In this document: in pieces, positions 37,641-47,329 of the stretch
Layout: the number at the start of each line of letters is the position of its first letter
How positions within the stretch are numbered: position 1 is the first letter of the stretch
Origin: Achromobacter veterisilvae
Lineage (GTDB): Bacteria > Pseudomonadota > Gammaproteobacteria > Burkholderiales > Burkholderiaceae_B
DNA length: 64,000 nucleotides
NCBI RefSeq assembly: GCF_900496975.1
Contig: NZ_UFQC01000009.1
Span: 149,147-213,146, forward strand
Direction of reading: 5' to 3'
The notes under the pieces: generated by a model
Told to the model about the DNA's origin: nothing
Database searches by the model: none
What the model saw: the letters and a program-made list of their open reading frames with translations, nothing else
Made by a program: the position numbers and the translations under genes

Positions 37641-38425
37641 GTGTCTCAGTGTCTGACACCCGTACGAGATGCCCCCTTCCGGATCAAGGCAAGCCTTCCC
37701 GGGTGTCTGACACCAACATCTGATGCGTGTCAGACACCCGGGAAACACCGCGGCAGGCCGACGGCCATCGCGTAGGGGTGTCAGACACTGGGCCGTTGCG
37801 ACTACCACGCGCAAGCTGCGCGTCGAAGACGAGTGATGCGGCAGGGCAGGGTGTCTCAGTGTCTGACACCCGTATGAGATGCCCTTCCGGATCAAGGCAG
37901 GCCTCCCCGGGTGTCTGACACCAACATCTGATGCGTGTCAGACACCTGGGAAACACCCGGGCAGGCCGACGGCCATCGCGTATGGGTGTCAGACACTGCG
38001 CCTGTTGCGACTACCACGCGCAAGCTGGGCATCGAGGACGAATGAGTCCGCGGGGCAGGGTGTCTCAGTGTCTGACACCCATACGAGATGCCCTTCCGGG
38101 TTAAGGCAAGCCTTCCCGGGTGTCTGACACCAACATCTGATGTGTGTCAGACACCCGGGAAACACCGTGGCAGACCGACGGCCATCGCGTACGGGTGTCA
38201 GACACTGGGCCGTTGCGACTACCACGCGCAAGCTGTGCGTCGAAGACGAGTGATGCGGCGGGGCAGGGTGTCTCAGTGTCTGACACCCGTATGAGATGCC
38301 CTTTCGGGTTGAGGCAAGCCTTCCCGGGTGTCTGACACCGACATCTGATGCGTGTCAGACACCCGGGAAACACCGCGGCAGGCCGACGGCCATCGCGTAT
38401 GGGTGTCAGACACTGGCCCCTGTCG
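37641..38425. repeat. GTGTCTGACAC repeat cluster 3: four tandem units of about 209 bp carrying ntrC 3'-end copies
   Basis: Units begin with GTGTCTCAGTGTCTGACACC at 37641, 37851, 38060 and 38268, so the period is 208-210 bp. Each has four copies of the 11-mer; in unit 1 they start at 37649, 37703, 37727 and 37778. Each unit but the last ends with a copy of the 3' end of ntrC: near 37804, 38011 and 38221. Those read CACGCGCAAGCTG and end in GACGAGTGA or GACGAATGA, with a 9-bp internal deletion relative to ntrC. The array fills the space between convergent ntrC and the LysR gene. It is not a CRISPR array: the inter-motif sequence is repeated too. Confidence 0.92.
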
Positions 38426-38428
38426 CGA

Positions 38429-39343
38429 CTACCCCAGCCCCAGCAGGCTCTCGCACAACCGCGGGGACTTCAGTTTCTGCAACCACCACTTCAGCGCCTC
38501 GCCCGGCGGCTCGGCCCGCCAGGCGTAGGCCACGTGTTCCGTCAGGGACATGCCTTCGTCCGTCTCGCACACCGCCAGCAGGCCCTGCGCCAGGTACGGC
38601 GCGGCCAGCGTCAGCGGCAGGTAGCCGCAGCCCAGGCCGCGGACCTGGGCGTCGATCTTGGCCTGCATGGTGGGCATGACCAGCGTGGGCTGGTCCGCCA
38701 GGATGCCGCGCGTCTGCGGCGCCAGGTTCCGGGACGTGTCGGCCACCACCACCGCGCAGTAGCGGGTAATGTCGGCGCGGCTGAGCGGCTGAGGCAGCGA
38801 GGCCAGCGGATGGTGGGCGGCCACGCAGAAGGCGAATTGCGTCTGCCCCATGGCTTGCGAGCGGTACGGGCCGGTGGGCTCGCCCGCCGCGCCCGCGCCG
38901 ATGACCAGGTCCGCGCGGCCCGCGGTCAGGGCGTCCCAGTTGCCGCTCAGCACCTCGCTGGAGAAGCGCAGGGTGGTGGCGCTGCCCAGCGCCTGGAATT
39001 CCTCGATCAGGTCGTAGAGCGGACGCCAGGGCAGCACCGCGCTGACGGCGATGCGCAGCTCCACCTCCCAGCCCGTGGCGATGCGCTTGACGCGGCAGGC
39101 CAGGTCGTCCAGCGATTGCAGGACGTGGCGCCCGTCCCGCAACAGCGTCTCGCCCGCCGGGGTCAGCAGGGCCCGGTGGCCCGACCGGTCGAACAGCAGC
39201 ACGTCCAGGCCGTCCTCGAGCTTGCGGATGGAGTAGGTGACGGCGGAGGGCACCTTGCCCAGCTCGCGCGCGGCCTTGGCGAAGCTGCCGTGGCGCGCGA
39301 TCGCGTCCACCAGGATCAGCAGTTCGGGGGTGATGGGCTGCAT
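38429..39343 (-). CDS. LysR-family transcriptional regulator
   Basis: A 304-residue LysR regulator. The N-terminal helix-turn-helix (AIARHGSFAKAARELGKVPSAVTYSIRKLEDGL, quoted in part) is followed by the effector-binding domain with repeated small-molecule-pocket elements. It is divergent from the first pirin gene, separated by 170 bp, so that gene is the obvious target (inference). The ligand is unknown. Confidence 0.88.
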   Translation of the reverse strand: MQPITPELLILVDAIARHGSFAKAARELGKVPSAVTYSIRKLEDGLDVLLFDRSGHRALLTPAGETLLRDGRHVLQSLDDLACRVKRIATGWEVELRIAVSAVLPWRPLYDLIEEFQALGSATTLRFSSEVLSGNWDALTAGRADLVIGAGAAGEPTGPYRSQAMGQTQFAFCVAAHHPLASLPQPLSRADITRYCAVVVADTSRNLAPQTRGILADQPTLVMPTMQAKIDAQVRGLGCGYLPLTLAAPYLAQGLLAVCETDEGMSLTEHVAYAWRAEPPGEALKWWLQKLKSPRLCESLLGLG

Positions 39344-39513
39344 GGGGATCTATCGTTCAAATTGATTGAATGGTTCCGTCAAAATATAGCGCCAAACCGC
39401 GGACATGGCACGCGCACAATATCACTCATGCCGGTGCTGCGGCGGAATCTCCCGGATCGGGAGCGATACGCAGGGCCGAACCACCATTCACATTATTGAA
39501 ACAGGAGTCCGCA

Positions 39514-40212
39514 ATGCTTACGATTCGCCGCGCCGCCGAACGGGGCCACGCCAACCACGGCTGGCTGGATTCGTTCCACACCTTTTCCTTCGCCAACTAT
39601 TACGACCCGGCCCACATGGGCTTCGGCGCGCTGCGCGTGATCAACGACGACCGCATCGCCGCCGGCCGCGGCTTCGGGACGCACGGGCACCGCGACATGG
39701 AGATCATCACCTACGTACTGGACGGCGCGATCGCGCACAAGGACAGCATGGGCAGCGGCTCGACCATCCTGCCCGGCAACGTGCAGCGCATGAGCGCCGG
39801 CCGCGGCGTGATGCATTCCGAGTTCAACCCGCTGCCGGATACCGAAACGCACATGCTGCAGATCTGGATCGAGCCCGACGTCGCCGGCATCGCGCCCGAG
39901 TACGAAGAGCGCGGCTTCAGCGACGCGCAAAAGCGCGGCCGCCTGCAAGCCCTGGTGTCGGCCGATGGCATCGACGGTTCGATGAAGATCCACCAGGACG
40001 CGCGCCTGTACTCCGGCCTGTTCGACGGAGCGGAATCCGCCGCGCTGGACCTGGCCGCCGGCCGCCGCGCCTGGGTCCATGTGGCGCGCGGCAGCGTGCT
40101 CGTCAACGGCACCGAACTGTCGGCCGGCGACGCCGCCGCCATCACGGACGAAAGCCGTGTCGAGCTGTCGGGCGGCAAGAACGCCGAAGTGCTGGTGTTC
40201 GACCTGGCATGA
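39514..40212 (+). CDS. Pirin-family protein (YhaK/YhhW-like)
   Basis: A 232-residue pirin with the cupin metal site HGHRDMEIITYVLDGAIAHKDS and RMSAGRGVMHSEFN. HTFSFANYYDP and MGFGALRVINDD at the N-terminus mark the YhhW group. E. coli YhhW has quercetin 2,3-dioxygenase activity; the natural role is unclear. ATG follows AGGAG at 39503-39507. It is the first of two pirins in a row, divergent from a LysR gene. Confidence 0.9.
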   Translation: MLTIRRAAERGHANHGWLDSFHTFSFANYYDPAHMGFGALRVINDDRIAAGRGFGTHGHRDMEIITYVLDGAIAHKDSMGSGSTILPGNVQRMSAGRGVMHSEFNPLPDTETHMLQIWIEPDVAGIAPEYEERGFSDAQKRGRLQALVSADGIDGSMKIHQDARLYSGLFDGAESAALDLAAGRRAWVHVARGSVLVNGTELSAGDAAAITDESRVELSGGKNAEVLVFDLA

Positions 40213-40288
40213 CGCTTGCGCCGGGCGGAATTTTCCGCCCGGCTGGCCTTAAGATGGCCTTTGGCCCCTACATCCGGAGAGTTTCATT

Positions 40289-41194
40289 ATGTCCACCTTG
40301 TCCGAAGCCGGCGAAAGCCAGATTGAAACCGTCGTGGTGCCGCGCACGAGCGACCTGGGCGGCTTTTCCGTCCGGCGGGCCATCCCGTCGGCGCAGCGCC
40401 GCACCGTCGGGCCGTTCGTTTTTCTCGACCACATGGGCCCGGTCGAGTTCGCCCCGGGTTCCGGCATCGACGTGCGGCCGCACCCGCACATCGGCCTGTC
40501 CACCGTGACCTACCTGTACGAAGGGTCGATGGTGCACCGCGACGGCGCGGGCCACACCCAGACCATTCTGCCCGGCGAGGTCAACTGGATGACGGCGGGC
40601 AGGGGGATCGTGCATTCCGAGCGCTCGTCGCCGGAAAGCCGCCAGGCCGCGCAGCGCCTCTGTGGCCTGCAGATCTGGGTGGGCCTGCCCAAGACGCACG
40701 AGGAAACCGACCCGGGCTTCACGCACTACGGGCTGGACGTCCAGCCGGTCGTCGAAGGCGAGGGCGTGCGCGCGCAGGTGGTGGCCGGCACGCTCTTCGG
40801 CAAGACGTCCGGCGTGAAGACGCTGTCGCCGCTGTTCTATGGCGACATGCAATTGCAGGCGGGCGCGACGGTGGTCCTGCCGGCCGAGCACGAAGAGCGC
40901 GCGGCCTATCTGGCGCAGGGCAGCGTCGAGGTGGACGGGCAGGAATTCGAAAGCGGCCGCCTGATCGTGTTCGCGCCGGGCCGCCCCGTGCAGATCCGCG
41001 CCCGGACCGCGGCGCGCTTCGCGGTGCTGGGCGGCGAGCCGCTGGACGGGCCGCGCTTTATCTGGTGGAACTTCGTCTCCAGCAGCAAGGACCGCATCGA
41101 AACGGCGAAGCAGGACTGGCAGCGCAACCGCTTCGGCCAGATCGTGCCGGGCGACGAAACCGAGTACATCCCGCTGCCCGAGCCGCGCGCCTAG
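40289..41194 (+). CDS. Pirin-family protein (second of two)
   Basis: A 301-residue pirin with both cupin halves. RRAIPSAQRRTVGPFVFLDHMGP, HPHIGLSTVTYLYEGSMVHRD and GRGIVHSERS give the metal site; EPLDGPRFIWWNFVSSS is the C-terminal pirin motif. It is longer than its neighbour and of a different subgroup, so the pair is not a recent duplication. It may be a metal-dependent dioxygenase or redox-sensing regulator. GGAGAG precedes the ATG. Confidence 0.9.
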   Translation: MSTLSEAGESQIETVVVPRTSDLGGFSVRRAIPSAQRRTVGPFVFLDHMGPVEFAPGSGIDVRPHPHIGLSTVTYLYEGSMVHRDGAGHTQTILPGEVNWMTAGRGIVHSERSSPESRQAAQRLCGLQIWVGLPKTHEETDPGFTHYGLDVQPVVEGEGVRAQVVAGTLFGKTSGVKTLSPLFYGDMQLQAGATVVLPAEHEERAAYLAQGSVEVDGQEFESGRLIVFAPGRPVQIRARTAARFAVLGGEPLDGPRFIWWNFVSSSKDRIETAKQDWQRNRFGQIVPGDETEYIPLPEPRA

Positions 41195-41270
41195 CGCGCA
41201 ACCGCAAGGCCCGCCGCGCGGCGGTATGATGCGCGTCCCGACCCCAACAACAATCCGGGATGGAGACACT

Positions 41271-42248
41271 ATGCATCGCTCTACCTTCAACGCGCTGCGC
41301 GGCCTGGCCGCGCTGGCGCTGATCCACGGCGCCTCCTCGGCGCTCGCCGCCGGCTATCCGGCCAAGCCCATCACCTTCATCGTTCCCTACACCGCGGGCG
41401 GCACCACCGACCTGGTGGCGCGGACCGCCGGCCAGAAGGTGGCCGAGAAGCTCGGCCAGCCGGTCATCGTCGAGAATCGTCCGGGCGCGGGCGGCAACAT
41501 CGGCATGGATGCCGTGGCCAAGGCCGCGCCCGACGGCTACACCATCGGCTTCGGCGCGATCTCCACGAACGCGCTGAACCCGTTCGTCTACCCGTCCATG
41601 CCCTTCGACCCCACCAAGGATTTCACCGGCGTCAGCATGCTGGGCGCGTCCACCGTGGTGCTGGAAACCGGGCCGGCCCTGAAGGTCGGCAGCGTCAAGG
41701 AACTGGTCGCGTACGCGAAGCAGCATCCGGGCACGTCGTTCGGCACGCCGGGCACCGGCACGTCCATGCATCTGGCCGGCGTGATGTTCGACCAGTTGAC
41801 CGGCGCGGGCATGCAGCACATTCCGTACAAGGGCAGCGCGCAGGGCCTGAACGACCTGCTGGGCGGGCACCTGCCGGTGATGTTCGACAACCTGCCGGCG
41901 TCGCTGCCGCACATCAAGGCGGGCAAGGTGCATGCGCTGGCGGTCACGGGCAGCAAGCGCGCGCCGGCGCTGCCGGACGTTCCCACGCTGGCCGAACTGG
42001 GCTACGAGGCCGCGGTGGTGGACCCGTGGTTCGCGGTCTACGGCCCGGCGAAGATGTCGCCCGAGGCGACCAAGGCGCTGAGCGAAGCGTTCCAGTGGGC
42101 CCTGGCCCTGCCCGAGGTGAAGGACAAGCTGGAACAGGCCGGCTTCATGCCCTACGGGTCTTCGCCCGATGAAGTGGAACGCCTGACCCAAAGCCAGCAC
42201 GAGGCGTTCAAGGCCTTGTCGCAGAAGGTGAAGCTGGCGGCGGATTGA
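41271..42248 (+). CDS. Bug-family tripartite tricarboxylate transporter substrate-binding protein
   Basis: A 325-residue periplasmic binding protein of the Bug family, greatly expanded in Bordetella and Achromobacter. It has a signal peptide to about Ala27, then YPAKPITFIVPYTAGGTTDLVAR and VIVENRPGAGGNIGMDAVAKA, both typical. No TctA/TctB membrane genes are next to it, which is usual for orphan Bug proteins. The ligand is some carboxylate or other small molecule; unknown. It is followed by repeat cluster 4 and then a convergent iron-transport operon. Confidence 0.9.
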   Translation: MHRSTFNALRGLAALALIHGASSALAAGYPAKPITFIVPYTAGGTTDLVARTAGQKVAEKLGQPVIVENRPGAGGNIGMDAVAKAAPDGYTIGFGAISTNALNPFVYPSMPFDPTKDFTGVSMLGASTVVLETGPALKVGSVKELVAYAKQHPGTSFGTPGTGTSMHLAGVMFDQLTGAGMQHIPYKGSAQGLNDLLGGHLPVMFDNLPASLPHIKAGKVHALAVTGSKRAPALPDVPTLAELGYEAAVVDPWFAVYGPAKMSPEATKALSEAFQWALALPEVKDKLEQAGFMPYGSSPDEVERLTQSQHEAFKALSQKVKLAAD

Positions 42249-42260
42249 GCGGCTTATTGC

Positions 42261-42352
42261 GGGTGTCTGACACCCGGGTGGCGGCAGCCTTGGTCGAAGG
42301 CTGTCTCGTAGGGGTGTCAGACACTGGCACAGCTTCCAAGTGTCAGACACCC
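42261..42352. repeat. GTGTCTGACAC repeat cluster 4 (three motifs)
   Basis: Copies start at 42263, 42314 and 42340 (spacings 51 and 26 bp), matching the first three motifs of the other clusters; the fourth is missing. CTCGTAGGGG before the second copy recurs in cluster 1. The cluster lies between the convergent Bug gene and fbpC. Truncated relative to the other units. Confidence 0.85.
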
Positions 42353-42365
42353 ACTCCCGACAAGG

Positions 42366-43144
<779 letters not shown>

Positions 43145-43148
<4 letters not shown>

Positions 43149-44815
43149 TGTCCCATTTTCAGATTGGTCCGCGCCAGCAGGATGACGGGAAACAGGCCGG
43201 CCAGCACGATGGCCAGCGCCGCCACGGCGCCTTCCTCATACGTGCCGCGGGCGGCTTCCGCATAGAGCCAGGTGGCGAGGGTGTCGAAATTCATGGGCCG
43301 CAGCAGCAGCGTGGCGGGCAGTTCCTTCATCGCGTCCACGAACACCAGCAGCGCGCTGGCCGCCAGCGCCGGGCGCAGCAGCGGCAGGTGCACGCGGCGC
43401 AGCGTGCCCGCGGAGCTTTCGCCCAGCAGGCGCGACGCCTGTTCCAGCGAAGGCGGGATGCGCGCCAGGCCGGCTTCCAGCGCGCCGGTGGAAATCGCCA
43501 GGAAGCGGATGGCGTAGGCGCACACCAGCGCGCCCATCGAGCCCATCAGGAACAGGCCGCCGCCGCCGAACACCTTGGCAACCGCGTTGTCGATCCAGAC
43601 GAACGGCGTCAGCAGCCCGATGGCCAGCACCGTGCCGGGCACCGCGTAGCCCAGGCTGGCGATGCGGGCGCAGGCGCGTCCGGGATTGAAGCCGGCGCTT
43701 TCGCGCAGGGTGCGCCCGGCCCAGGCCACGATGAGGCCGCACAGCAAGGTGACCACGGTGGCGCTGAACGCCACGATCAGCGTATTGCTCAAGCCCCCGA
43801 TCAACTGGTCGGAGACGCCGCCCACCAGGTGCAGGCGCTTGTAGGTCTCGACGACGAGGTACAGCGCGGGCGCGGCGAAGCCCAGCAGCACGGGGATCCA
43901 GCCCAGCGCCGCCGCCACCGCCGCGGCCGGGCCGTGCAGGCGGCGCGGCTGCATGGGGCGCATGCGCTGCGTGTTGGCGTAGCGCTGGCGCTTGCGCCCG
44001 TGCCGCTCCAGCAGGATCAGCCCGATCACGATCGCCAGCATGGTGAGCGCGATCTGGGCCGCGCCGGCCAGGTCCGAGCGCGTGACCCAGGTGGTGTAGA
44101 CCGAGACCGTCAGCGTCTGCACGCCCAGGAATTCGGACGCGCCGATATCGTTCAGCGTTTCCAGCAGCGCCAGGCTGACGCCGACCACGATGGCGGGGCG
44201 GGCGAGCGGCAGGGCGACGCGGAAGAACACCGCGACGCGGCCCGCGCCCAGCGTCCGGGCGGCTTCGAGCAGGCTGGCGGCCTGCGTCATGAACATGACG
44301 CGGGTGCTCAGGTAGACATAGGGATACAGCACGAAGCCCAGCACGAAGATCGCGCCGTGGATGGAGCGCAGGTCGGGCAGGTGGAACTGGCGCGGGCTGT
44401 CGTAGCCCAGCAGCGCGCGGATCGCCGTCTGTATCGGGCCGATGGGGTGCAGCAGGTCCAGGTAGGCGAACGCGATGATGTAGGTGGGCACCGCCAGCGG
44501 CAGCAGCAGCGCCCAGGTCAGGACGCGGCGGGTAGGGAAGTCGTAGGCCGTCACCAGCCACGCCGCGCCCGTGCCCAGCAGCGTGACCAGCACCCCGACG
44601 CCGGCCAGCAGCATGGCGGTGTTCGCCAGCGCCTGCGGCAGCACGTAGCTGGCGAGATGCTGCCAGTGGGCGAGTTCGCCGCCCAGCGCCCACCAGCCCA
44701 GCGTGAGGACGGGCGCCAATACGGCCAGCGCGATCAGGGCGGCGCCGGCCAGCCAGCCGGCCCCGCGTTCAGTCCAGCGCAAACGCAGCGGCCGGGGCAA
44801 GGAATCTGTGTGCAT
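43145..44815 (-). CDS. fbpB: Ferric-iron ABC transporter permease (FbpB-like)
   Basis: A 556-residue double-length permease: two similar halves of about six hydrophobic segments each, both with an EAA loop (LLEAARTLGAGRVAVFFRVALP in the first half, LEQASRLLGESSAGTLRRVHLP in the second). This is the FbpB/SfuB layout for iron import. It is separated by 147 bp with a strong hairpin from the fbpA gene. The stop overlaps the ATPase start. Confidence 0.9.
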
Positions 44816-44843
44816 GCTTCAACGTCGATGGCATCAATGGCAA

Positions 44844-44876
44844 GGCCTGCTCCCCCCGGAAAGAAGGGAGCAGGCC
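44844..44876 (-). promoter_or_regulatory. Strong hairpin between fbpA and fbpB
   Basis: GGCCTGCTCCC (44844-44854) and GGGAGCAGGCC (44866-44876) form a perfect 11-bp stem with an 11-base loop. No T-run follows in the direction of the operon, so it is not a standard terminator. Hairpins here commonly protect the 3' end of the binding-protein message so that the binding protein is made in excess. That role is inference. Confidence 0.75.
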
Positions 44877-44962
44877 CTGCGCGCGGGCCGCAAAACGGTC
44901 CGCGCGTCTGTCACTGCCGCAGGGAGGAGCCGCGCCGCGAGGCGTGGCGGCCCATGGGCTTA

Positions 44963-46006
44963 TCAGTTGTCGAAACCGACCTTGTCCACCAGTTCGCTGG
45001 CTTGCTTGCGATACTTGGCGATCTCGGTCAGGGGCAGCGGGTCCACCTTCAGTTCGCCGAAGCTGGCGATCACGGGGTCCAGCTTCACGCCCTTGCGGAC
45101 GGGGTATTCATAGTTGGCCTGCGCGTACAGGGCCTGGGCCGGTTCGGACACCAGGAAGTCCAGCAGCTTGATGGCGTTGGCCTTGTTGGGCGCGTGGGCG
45201 GCCACGGCGGCGCCGCTGACGTTCACGTGGGTGCCGCCGCTCTTGGCGTTGGCGAAGGTCGGGCGGATGACCTTGATGGCGTCGCCCCACTTGCGGGCGT
45301 CCGTGCCGGGTTCCGCGTTCTTCATCTGGCCCACGTAATAGGCGTTGGCCAGGCCGATGTCGCAGATGCCGCCCAGGATGTCGCGCGCCACGTCGCGGTC
45401 GCCGCCGGCGGCCTTGCGGGCCAGGTTGGCCTTGACGCCGCGCAGCCATTTTTCGGTGGCTTCGGCGCCGTCGTGCGCGATCATGGAGGCGACCAGGGCA
45501 GTGTTGTAGGGATGCTGGCCCGAACGGATGCAGACCTTGCCCTTCCACTTGGGATCGGCCAGGTCTTCGTAGCGGAAGCTCTCGAGCTTCAGGTCCTTTT
45601 CCACGTACAGCACGCGATCGCGCAGCGACAGGGCGTACCACTTGCCGTCGGCGCCGCGCAGGTTGGCGGGAATGACCGATTCCAGGGCCTCGGACTTGAC
45701 GGACTGGGTCACGCCGCCGTCGACCAGGTCCAGCAGGTTGCCGATGTCCACGGTCATCAGCACGTCGGCGGGCGACTTGGCGCCTTCGGCCTTGACGCGC
45801 TCCAGCAGGCCGTCCTTGACGAACACGGTGTTGACCTTGATGCCGCTTTCCTTGGCGAAGGCGTCCAGCAGGGGCTGGATCAGCTTGGGCTCGCGGGTGG
45901 TGTACAGGCTGACTTCCTCGGCGGCGTTGGCCTGCACGGCGAAGGCGGCGGCGCCGGCCAGCGCCAGGGCGCGTAGCAGCGAATTCAATTGGGGACGCTT
46001 GGTCAT
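44963..46006 (-). CDS. fbpA: Ferric-iron binding periplasmic protein (FbpA-like)
   Basis: A 347-residue periplasmic binding protein with a signal peptide to about Ala28 (QANAAEE). The mature start VSLYTTREPKLIQPLLDAFAKESGIKVN in part, then LLDLVDGGVTQ, the tyrosine-rich segment IGLANAYYVGQMKN and YEYPVRKG follow the ferric-binding FutA/FbpA group. It carries Fe(III) to FbpBC. A Fur box lies 80 bp upstream. First gene of the fbpABC operon. Confidence 0.9.
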   Translation of the reverse strand: MTKRPQLNSLLRALALAGAAAFAVQANAAEEVSLYTTREPKLIQPLLDAFAKESGIKVNTVFVKDGLLERVKAEGAKSPADVLMTVDIGNLLDLVDGGVTQSVKSEALESVIPANLRGADGKWYALSLRDRVLYVEKDLKLESFRYEDLADPKWKGKVCIRSGQHPYNTALVASMIAHDGAEATEKWLRGVKANLARKAAGGDRDVARDILGGICDIGLANAYYVGQMKNAEPGTDARKWGDAIKVIRPTFANAKSGGTHVNVSGAAVAAHAPNKANAIKLLDFLVSEPAQALYAQANYEYPVRKGVKLDPVIASFGELKVDPLPLTEIAKYRKQASELVDKVGFDN

Positions 46007-46359
46007 GGCGAAGTGCTCCGGCTAGGGCTACAGCGGGAAGCGCCGGGTGGCGGCTGTTCCGCTGCTCGAAAAGCGGTCTGCTAACGAAAATGATTATCAA
46101 CTGAGAACGGCACAATAACAGGAAGCTTTGCAGCGTTCAACTATTCGTAAGCGTGCGGCGCGGGCGCTTGATCCCCATCAATACGGCATAAGGGTATTAC
46201 GGAATAATGAGAGCAGTTATCATCAAGACCCTGTAGAATAGGGTCAACCCTAATGCCGCCCGCGCCTTTTCTGCGGTGCGGAACGACCTCGCGATGCGAG
46301 GCCGGGCCCGCCTGGAAACCAGACTCGCCCGACTTTGTCTCGCCCTTACTTCATACGAC
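46007..46359. other. fbpA/fpr divergent intergenic region (353 bp)
   Basis: It carries a Fur box for fbpA (separate entry) and, on the fpr side, inverted repeats AATAC (46180-46184) / GTATT (46194-46198) and GACCCT (46227-46232) / AGGGTC (46240-46245). TAGAAT (46234-46239) inside the latter could be a -10 element, so this dyad could be an fpr operator. No other gene was recognised. Confidence 0.5.
46086..46104 (-). promoter_or_regulatory. Fur box upstream of fbpA
   Basis: GAAAATGATTATCAACTGA matches the first 14 bases of the Fur consensus GATAATGATAATCATTATC at 12 positions. It lies 80 bp ahead of the fbpA start in the divergent promoter region. With iron present Fur would repress the operon. 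The same region also serves fpr. Confidence 0.78.
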
Positions 46360-47136
46360 ATGGCTGCTTTCAACACTGAGCGCGTATTGAGCGTGCACCA
46401 CTGGAACGACACCCTGTTTTCCTTTACCACCACGCGTGACGCGGCCTTGCGGTTCCACAACGGCCACTTCGTGATGATCGGCCTGGAAGTCGAAGGCAAG
46501 CCCCTGCTGCGGGCCTACAGCATCGCCAGCGCGAACTACGAAGAGAATCTCGAATTCCTCAGCATCAAGGTGCAGAACGGCCCGCTCACGTCGCGCCTGC
46601 AGCACCTGAAAGAGGGCGACACCATCCTGGTCAGCCGCAAGCCGGTGGGCACGCTGGTCGTGGACGACCTGCGGCCCGGCAAGCACCTGTTCCTGTTCGG
46701 CACGGGCACCGGCCTGGCGCCGTTCATGAGCATCATCAAGGACCCGGACGTCTACGAACGCTTCGAAAAGGTCATCCTGGTGCACGGCGTGCGCTGGGTC
46801 AGCGAACTGGCCTACGCCGACTTCATCGAAAAGGAACTGCCGAACAACGAGTTCTTCGGCGACGTGGTCCGCGAGAAGCTGGTGTACTACCCGACGGTCA
46901 CGCGCGAACCCTTCCGCAACCAGGGCCGCATCACGGAGCTGATGGAAAACGGCAAGCTGTGCGCCGACATCGGCATTCCCCAGATCAACCCCGAGACCGA
47001 TCGCGCCATGATCTGCGGCAGCCCGCATATGCTGGCCGACATCAGCGCCATGCTGGACAAGCGCGGCTTCACCGTGTCGCCGGGCGTCGGCCAGCCGGGC
47101 GACTACGTCGTGGAACGGGCGTTCGTCGACAAATAA
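46360..47136 (+). CDS. fpr: Ferredoxin/flavodoxin-NADP(+) reductase
   Basis: A 258-residue FNR of the bacterial Fpr type. FAD binding by LLRAYSIASANYEE, NADP binding by FGTGTGLAPFMSI, and a C-terminus ending VVERAFVDK as in subclass I Fpr. It moves electrons between NADPH and ferredoxin or flavodoxin, in oxidative-stress and iron-sulfur metabolism. The ATG at 46360 begins the family N-terminus; the in-frame part before it is not conserved. It is followed by a clear terminator. Confidence 0.94.
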   Translation: MAAFNTERVLSVHHWNDTLFSFTTTRDAALRFHNGHFVMIGLEVEGKPLLRAYSIASANYEENLEFLSIKVQNGPLTSRLQHLKEGDTILVSRKPVGTLVVDDLRPGKHLFLFGTGTGLAPFMSIIKDPDVYERFEKVILVHGVRWVSELAYADFIEKELPNNEFFGDVVREKLVYYPTVTREPFRNQGRITELMENGKLCADIGIPQINPETDRAMICGSPHMLADISAMLDKRGFTVSPGVGQPGDYVVERAFVDK

Positions 47137-47159
47137 GGCGCTGCGTTCCCGCGCAGAAG

Positions 47160-47192
47160 AATCCACCGCGGGTGCGCGGTGGATTTTTTTTT
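47160..47192 (+). terminator. Rho-independent terminator after fpr
   Basis: AATCCACCGCG-like arm (47160-47170) pairs with CGCGGTGGATT (47175-47185) around a GGTG loop, followed by a run of T to 47192. A textbook intrinsic terminator ending fpr transcription 24 bp after its stop. Confidence 0.93.
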
Positions 47193-47329
47193 GCGCGCGC
47201 CGGGGCATTCGATGACCGGGCGCGCTTTTCCGCATCCGCCCTACGGCATTCCGCCCCTTTCGCAAATGTCTATTGCTGTTTAAACTTCGATAGTTGTAGC
47301 TTCTATCCGTCATCTGAAGGATTCCGCCC

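Noticed and set aside
37641..38425. CRISPR array
   Set aside because: The periodic motif looks array-like, but unit contents between motifs are repeated as well, the motif is palindromic with two alternating spacings, and no cas gene is present.
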